The translations under genes and the position numbers were made by a program. The notes beneath the pieces are model-generated. The model saw only the letters and a list, made by a program, of their open reading frames with translations, was not told the DNA's origin and did no database searches. This document shows positions 5,416 to 9,000 of a stretch of DNA of 9,000 nucleotides, piece by piece. This DNA comes from Propionibacteriaceae bacterium (GTDB lineage Bacteria; Actinomycetota; Actinomycetes; Propionibacteriales; Propionibacteriaceae), in contig JAICEV010000121.1 in the NCBI GenBank assembly GCA_025923975.1, positions 1 through 9,000 of the forward strand, given 5' to 3'. Position 1 is the first letter of the stretch. The number at the start of each line of letters is the position of its first letter.

Positions 5416-7152
5416 ATGTCTCGACCGTTGCGCTCGCGTGCGTGGTCCGTTCTGGCACTGCTCGCCGGCATCGCATCTATCTGGGCGGGGGATGCTGTTT
5501 GGCTACGACTCGCCTGTGCTGCTGGAGTGGTCATAGGGATTGCGCACCAGCTGGTGCTACTCGCGCTCAGCATCCGCATCGGCATGCTGGGGACATTCAG
5601 GGTTCGGTTGAGCGCCGCCACGATGCTTTGCGCTGCAGTTGCCTGCTGGTACTTGGCGGGTTCCCCGCGCTTGCCGTTCCTCGTCGTTGCTGGCTTGCTC
5701 GTGGTACTTGCTGGACTGTGGTGGTTTCCCACCACCCTTAAGAACGCGGACGTAGTGCAGCTACACGCCCGAAATCTGCCAGGAGCGCCCGAAGAGCCGG
5801 TTGACCCTCCGCGCTGGCCGTACGGGTGGGCCGGGGCGGCGATCTGCGGGTTTCTCGTCCTCGGCTTTGTCGCTGGCACGCTGTCGCTGCCGGCGGTGGT
5901 GTTCCCAGTACTTGCAGTGCTAGCCGTAGCCTTTTTGGCCGTGATTGGGGTGCAACATGCACGCTTTATCGGATACCACCAGGAGGTGCTCGACAAGCTT
6001 CGGGCATACCGTCCAGTACTGACGATGCCCTATAACGGGCATGCCGGATTCCACATCGGTTTGTGGTCACCTTATCTGGAGAGAACCGGGCAACCTTTCA
6101 CCGTCGTAACCACCGACGCACTCGCATTCCAGCGCGTGGCCGAGACGTACACAATGCCCGTGATCTATGCGCCCGGGGGAGATCGCCGGGCAATCCGAGC
6201 GATGTTGCCAAACACAATTCGGGCGGCGCTCTACGTCTACAACGGCAGCAACGACGAATTCTTGAAAGTCCGGCGCATGAGTCACGTCTGGCTCCACCAT
6301 GGCGACAGCGATAAGCAGGCTTGCTTCCGGCGGAAGTCAGCGGCATATGACGTACTCGTGGTGGCCGGTCAAGCAGCGATCGACCGCTACACCACACATG
6401 GCGTCCACATTCCCTCGGAGAAGTTCAAGGTTCTTGGTCGTCCCCAGATCGAGAGCATCGAAACAGCGACGGCCCCAATCTCCACCGTCGACAATCCGGT
6501 AGTGCTCTATGCGCCGACCTGGTACGCCGCAGATCGCGAGGACTGCCACTCCTCGCTTCCTATTGGCACAGCTATCATCTCCGCCTTACTCGCACGCAAT
6601 GCAACAGTGATCTTCAGGCCGCACCCAGCCCGCCGCACACTGCCGGAGGCCGCCGCCGCGATTGCCGCAATCGAGGAGCTGCTCCGAGCTGACGCCAAGG
6701 CGACATCACGGCCGCATCGTTGGGGCGCTGCGTCCGATCCGACGTTTGCTGAGCTGGCCAACGCTGCAGATGCCATGGTGGCCGATGTCTCGGGGGTCGT
6801 CACGGACTTCATGCAGTCGCTTAAACCGTTTGCGATGGTTGCAACGGGCGATAAGACAGAGACTTTCCGATCCCGATTCCCCTCCAGCCGCTCTGCCTAC
6901 GTCATCGAGTGGGACCTGTCGACCCTTGACGATGCGCTCGACGCCATGCTGGGCGATGACCCGCTCTCAGCAACCCGCGTCGAACGTCGCCAGTACTACC
7001 TCGGAGGCTATGAAAACGGAGCGTCCGCTCGCGCCTTTGTCAGATACCTGCAATCGCTAATCGCAGATCCGACGTCTATTGAAGCCGTGCTGGCGGAGCC
7101 GCCAGTTCGCGCACAAACCGGGCATGAGCGTCTGCAGCCTGCTCGCCAGTAG
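5416..7152 (+). CDS. CDP-glycerol glycerophosphotransferase family protein with N-terminal membrane region
   Basis: A 578-residue integral-membrane glycosyltransferase-like protein. Roughly six hydrophobic segments fill residues 9-180 (about 9-24, 28-58, 66-82, 85-104, 139-156 and 158-179). A cytoplasmic polyol-phosphate transferase domain follows at about 200-550. Family motifs are LHHGDSDK (293-300, the HGxxxK motif around the catalytic base), GRPQ (341-344), YAPTW (365-369), FRPHP (400-404) and DVSGVVTDF (457-465, the CDP-glycerol-binding DxSxxxxDF). Proteins of this family move glycerol-phosphate or ribitol-phosphate from CDP-polyols to build teichoic-acid-like wall or capsule polymers on the inner membrane face. 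The start is fixed by the strong GGAGG site just upstream. No other teichoic-acid gene is adjacent, so it stands alone here. The exact donor and acceptor are unknown. Confidence 0.9.
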   Translation: MSRPLRSRAWSVLALLAGIASIWAGDAVWLRLACAAGVVIGIAHQLVLLALSIRIGMLGTFRVRLSAATMLCAAVACWYLAGSPRLPFLVVAGLLVVLAGLWWFPTTLKNADVVQLHARNLPGAPEEPVDPPRWPYGWAGAAICGFLVLGFVAGTLSLPAVVFPVLAVLAVAFLAVIGVQHARFIGYHQEVLDKLRAYRPVLTMPYNGHAGFHIGLWSPYLERTGQPFTVVTTDALAFQRVAETYTMPVIYAPGGDRRAIRAMLPNTIRAALYVYNGSNDEFLKVRRMSHVWLHHGDSDKQACFRRKSAAYDVLVVAGQAAIDRYTTHGVHIPSEKFKVLGRPQIESIETATAPISTVDNPVVLYAPTWYAADREDCHSSLPIGTAIISALLARNATVIFRPHPARRTLPEAAAAIAAIEELLRADAKATSRPHRWGAASDPTFAELANAADAMVADVSGVVTDFMQSLKPFAMVATGDKTETFRSRFPSSRSAYVIEWDLSTLDDALDAMLGDDPLSATRVERRQYYLGGYENGASARAFVRYLQSLIADPTSIEAVLAEPPVRAQTGHERLQPARQ

Positions 7153-7164
7153 AGTCTCCGAAGA

Positions 7165-7299
7165 TTACCCGCTGCGGCGGCGGGCGATCCTCACGCCTAG
7201 CACCACCGCGCCGATAACGACCACGACGCCCAAGAGCTGTAGGCCGGGCGAGTCATCGGCTCCCCTCGTTGGCACTAGGAACTCCGCTCCGGCGGTCAT
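7165..7299 (-). CDS. small single-span membrane protein ORF overlapping the HTH regulator's 3' end
   Basis: An ATG at 7299 gives 44 residues. A GTG at 7275 gives 36 and is better placed, 6 nt after a GGAG. The sequence has a short polar N-terminus with FLVPTRGADDSPG, one strongly hydrophobic span (LQLLGVVVVIGAVVLGV) and a basic tail (RIARRRSG) before TAA 7165-7167. This gives an N-out/C-in single-pass topology. It overlaps the end of the regulator gene by 23 to 47 bp in a different frame, as co-translated genes often do. The order of a short motif, hydrophobic span and Arg tail resembles a sortase sorting signal, but VPTRG is not LPxTG and no exported domain precedes it. It may be a real small membrane protein in the regulator's operon or the surviving tail of a lost gene. 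Confidence 0.45.
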   Translation of the reverse strand: MTAGAEFLVPTRGADDSPGLQLLGVVVVIGAVVLGVRIARRRSG

Positions 7300-7816
7300 C
7301 GGTGGGGAACAGGATCGTGCTCAACATATGCTGACGCCGCTCCGCCGCAGGGCCGTTCTTCATAAGGGCGACGAGGATCCCCGTCAGATTTCGGATGAGT
7401 TCTGCCTTCTCCTCCTCGCTGAGCCATAGCGAGAATTGCCGGTAGGAGACTGAATCGGTGAGGGGATCTGCTCCCTCCCGTCCGAGGTAGGCGTTGAACT
7501 CGGCAAGAAGTGCGGCCATGGCGGCAGTGAACAGGCGTTGATGATCTTTGACCGTCATGGCTGCGACGGTGTCGAGATCCATTGCGGCGCGTGCGGAATG
7601 CAGGCGATAGGTGCGCTCGACAGCGCCACGGATCCGCTCCTCACCGTCGATTTCGAGTAGCCCAGCTTCGGCAAGAACCGCGACCTGTCGATACACCGTT
7701 GCCCTGGACACGTCCGGGATGCGGTCGGACAACTGTGTCGTGGTGAACGGCCGCCCATCCAGAACCGCATGGATGATGCGTAGCCGTAGAGGATTCAGCA
7801 AAAGCTGGATGTTCAC
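7253..7816 (-). CDS. winged HTH transcriptional regulator (ArsR/HTH_20-like)
   Basis: A 187-residue DNA-binding protein. Residues 1-72 form a winged HTH: LLLNPLRLRIIHAVLDG (helix 1), FTTTQLSDRIPDVSRATVYRQVAVLAEAGLL (HTH, 24-54), then a wing (EIDGEERIRGAVERTYRL, 55-72). The rest is mainly helical (MTVKDHQRLFTAAMAALLAEFNAYLG; LWLSEEEKAELIRNLTGILVALMK) and probably forms a dimerisation or ligand-binding domain. This layout is common in ArsR-like regulators sitting beside hydrolase or transporter genes. The start is GTG with no ribosome binding site. A minus-strand GATTAT (7828 to 7823) lies about 7 bp before it, so the mRNA may be leaderless. It is divergent from the alpha/beta hydrolase across 35 bp and probably represses both genes; the ligand is unknown. 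Confidence 0.85.
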   Translation of the reverse strand: MNIQLLLNPLRLRIIHAVLDGRPFTTTQLSDRIPDVSRATVYRQVAVLAEAGLLEIDGEERIRGAVERTYRLHSARAAMDLDTVAAMTVKDHQRLFTAAMAALLAEFNAYLGREGADPLTDSVSYRQFSLWLSEEEKAELIRNLTGILVALMKNGPAAERRQHMLSTILFPTDDRRSGVPSANEGSR

Positions 7817-7851
7817 CGGCTTATAATCTCACAAGGTGATACCGTTCTCAT
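7817..7851. promoter_or_regulatory. compact divergent promoter with facing -10 elements and inverted repeat
   Basis: The 35-bp gap holds a perfect plus-strand TATAAT (7822-7827), which would start transcription of the hydrolase near 7834. On the opposite strand the overlapping GATTAT (7828-7823) suits a leaderless start of the regulator at 7816. Immediately downstream is the inverted repeat TCAC-AAG-GTGA (7829-7839), placed over the hydrolase's transcription start, where a repressor would block it. The GGTGA arm may also act as a distant ribosome binding site. No clear -35 was found for either direction. Confidence 0.55.
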
Positions 7852-8757
7852 ATGATGCGAACGATGGATGCGCCTCCCCTCGGTGGCTACCTGGAGGTAA
7901 ACGGTCGTCGGTTGTGGGTGCTGCATTCCGGTCACGGCAACCCAACCACTGTGTTCGTTCCTGGCGCGGGCAGCTTTGGTTTGGATTTCCTCCTCGCCCA
8001 CCAGTTCGTTAGCGAGCAGACCACCTCGCTGTTGTACGACCGGGCCGGCACCGGTTGGAGCGAGGATGTGAAGCTGCCGCGGTCTATCGATGAAGCCACC
8101 GACGAACTACGCGATGTGCTCGAGGTTCTGGCCCTTCCAGGCCCGTACTTGTTGGTCGGGCATTCGCTCGGCGGCGCCTACGTTCAGCGGTATGCGCAAC
8201 GGTTTCCAGAGACTGTGGCCGGGCTGCTATTGCTGGACCCGCTCCACGAGGATTGGGACGAGTACATGCCAGAACACCTAAAGCTCGCCACCACAGCCAG
8301 CAACGACGCAACGATGCCAGACTTGCCGGCCCAGATCATCGACCGACTCCGCGCCATGCTCCGAGACACTCTGGCCGGCTTCCCGGAGCCGATTCGAGAC
8401 GCAATCGTCGCAAAGCATGCCAGTCCCGCACGGATCGAAACCGGCCTGTATGAAGGTCTGAACGTGCTTGCCGTTTTGGAGGATCTGCGTCGGGGTGGCC
8501 CGCGCCCGAATGTGCCCATGACGATCCTCAGCGCTACCGGTATCGACGCCCAGCAGTTGATGTTCGCCACCGAAGATCAACTTCGCGAGCAAATCAGCGC
8601 TAGCGAGCGGCTCTATTCCGCACTCGCTGAGAGGGCGCCGCAATGCGAGCACAAGACCCTGGCCGACGCCTCCCATGTCACGATGCCAATGGCCCGCCCC
8701 GATGCCGTGGCCGAGGCCGTCGCTGACCTGCTTGGCCGCATCAAACCAGGTCGCTAA
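7852..8757 (+). CDS. alpha/beta fold hydrolase
   Basis: A 301-residue single-domain alpha/beta hydrolase. The oxyanion-hole loop is VFVPGAGSFGLDF (34-46). DRAGTGWSE (63-71) is typical of the epoxide-hydrolase/haloperoxidase-like subgroup. The nucleophile elbow is VGHSLGGAY (102-110) with Ser105, followed by LLLLDPLHEDW (125-135). Asp232 in TGID after strand 7 is a likely acid, and His275 in ADASHVTMP completes the triad. A helical cap lies at about 136-220. It is cytoplasmic, with no signal peptide, and hydrolyses an ester, lactone or similar bond; the substrate is unknown. Three in-frame ATGs (7852, 7855, 7864) are possible starts. The last begins MDAPPLGGYLEVNG, closest to the family's conserved first strand. 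The divergent HTH gene is the probable regulator. Confidence 0.9.
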   Translation: MMRTMDAPPLGGYLEVNGRRLWVLHSGHGNPTTVFVPGAGSFGLDFLLAHQFVSEQTTSLLYDRAGTGWSEDVKLPRSIDEATDELRDVLEVLALPGPYLLVGHSLGGAYVQRYAQRFPETVAGLLLLDPLHEDWDEYMPEHLKLATTASNDATMPDLPAQIIDRLRAMLRDTLAGFPEPIRDAIVAKHASPARIETGLYEGLNVLAVLEDLRRGGPRPNVPMTILSATGIDAQQLMFATEDQLREQISASERLYSALAERAPQCEHKTLADASHVTMPMARPDAVAEAVADLLGRIKPGR

Positions 8758-8830
8758 CGCGACTAGGGGATCGAACAGCTAACGTCGTGATCGTGGAGGA
8801 CCGGAACGACGGATGCGAAGGAGACGCCCC

Positions 8831-9000
8831 ATGAGCGAGTGGACGCGCGAGGAGCTCACCAAGATCGGAAACGCGGAGGAGCTGAACGTCGCCAAGGCCA
8901 CATTCGAGCCGGCCGCGTGGACAAGGACGTCAGCTTCGTTTTCATCGACGCAACCGACGAGGTCAACGGCCAGATCGACGCCGCGTACCGCGCCAAGTAC
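8831..9000 (+). pseudogene. DUF2255-like gene with internal deletion and frame change (runs off the window)
   Basis: The ATG at 8831 lies 7 nt after AAGGAG (8818-8823) and begins MSEWTREELTKIGNAEELNVA, the usual N-terminus of DUF2255 proteins. From about 8893 the frame turns into Ser/Thr/Arg-rich text. A different frame, from about 8896, reads GHIRAGRVDKDVSFVFIDAT, then DEVNGQIDAAYRAKY to the window's end, which is the family's C-terminal half. The middle of the domain (in intact members roughly 40-50 residues with IWVV ... YVRS ... WFRG) is missing at the junction near 8891-8897. An internal deletion that also shifted the frame explains this best. The function of DUF2255 is unknown; its fold is related to PPOX/nitroreductase-type barrels by general family knowledge, which I cannot check here. 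The gene is a pseudogene unless the junction is an assembly error. Confidence 0.7.

Noticed and set aside
7168..7184. GC-rich inverted repeat CCCGC ... GCGGG between convergent genes as a terminator
   Set aside because: Lies within the coding sequence of the Arg-rich tail of the small ORF and has no T-run; repeated Arg codons explain it.
1..9000. Search for tRNA/rRNA genes, CRISPR repeats, insertion sequences, integrases and toxin-antitoxin pairs
   Set aside because: No tRNA-like cloverleaf, regular repeat-spacer array, transposase motif or terminal inverted repeats were recognised by eye.

Overview
The window is high-GC DNA with GTG starts, GGAG-type ribosome binding sites and genes for F420-type flavin/deazaflavin enzymes and a teichoic-acid-type polymerase. 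This points to a Gram-positive actinomycete chromosome (inference). No rRNA, tRNA, CRISPR array, insertion sequence or phage gene is visible.

Left part (1-4292): a BBE-type FAD-dependent oxidoreductase (minus) is divergent from a LysR-family regulator (plus), the classic layout of a regulator and its target. Downstream on the plus strand lies a compact three-gene unit of likely F420/flavin enzymes: a pyridoxamine-phosphate-oxidase-fold protein, an LLM-class luciferase-like oxidoreductase, and a second PPOX-fold protein (TIGR03668-like). The second PPOX gene starts at a GTG that overlaps the stop of the LLM gene. All of these look like redox enzymes for small molecules; the substrate cannot be read from the sequence.

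Middle (4293-5415): a poorly coding stretch with signs of gene decay. It holds a doubtful Cys-containing minus-strand ORF, a strong hairpin, an alternating GTCCC/GGGAC repeat and a plus-strand coding remnant behind a good ribosome binding site. It also holds a gamma-glutamylcyclotransferase-like (GGCT/AIG2) gene broken by a clean one-base frameshift. The remnant and the GGCT gene end tail to tail with overlapping stop codons.

Right part (5416-9000): an intact membrane-anchored CDP-glycerol glycerophosphotransferase-family protein. Facing it are a minus-strand HTH regulator and a 36-44 residue single-span membrane ORF overlapping the regulator's 3' end. The regulator is divergent, across only 35 bp, from an alpha/beta hydrolase that it probably controls. 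At the right edge is a DUF2255-like gene that has lost its middle and changed frame.

No clearly new defence, mobile or biosynthetic system was found. The most notable points are the two frame-broken genes with recognisable halves, the overlapping small membrane ORF, the F420-type trio, and the compact divergent promoter with facing -10 elements.
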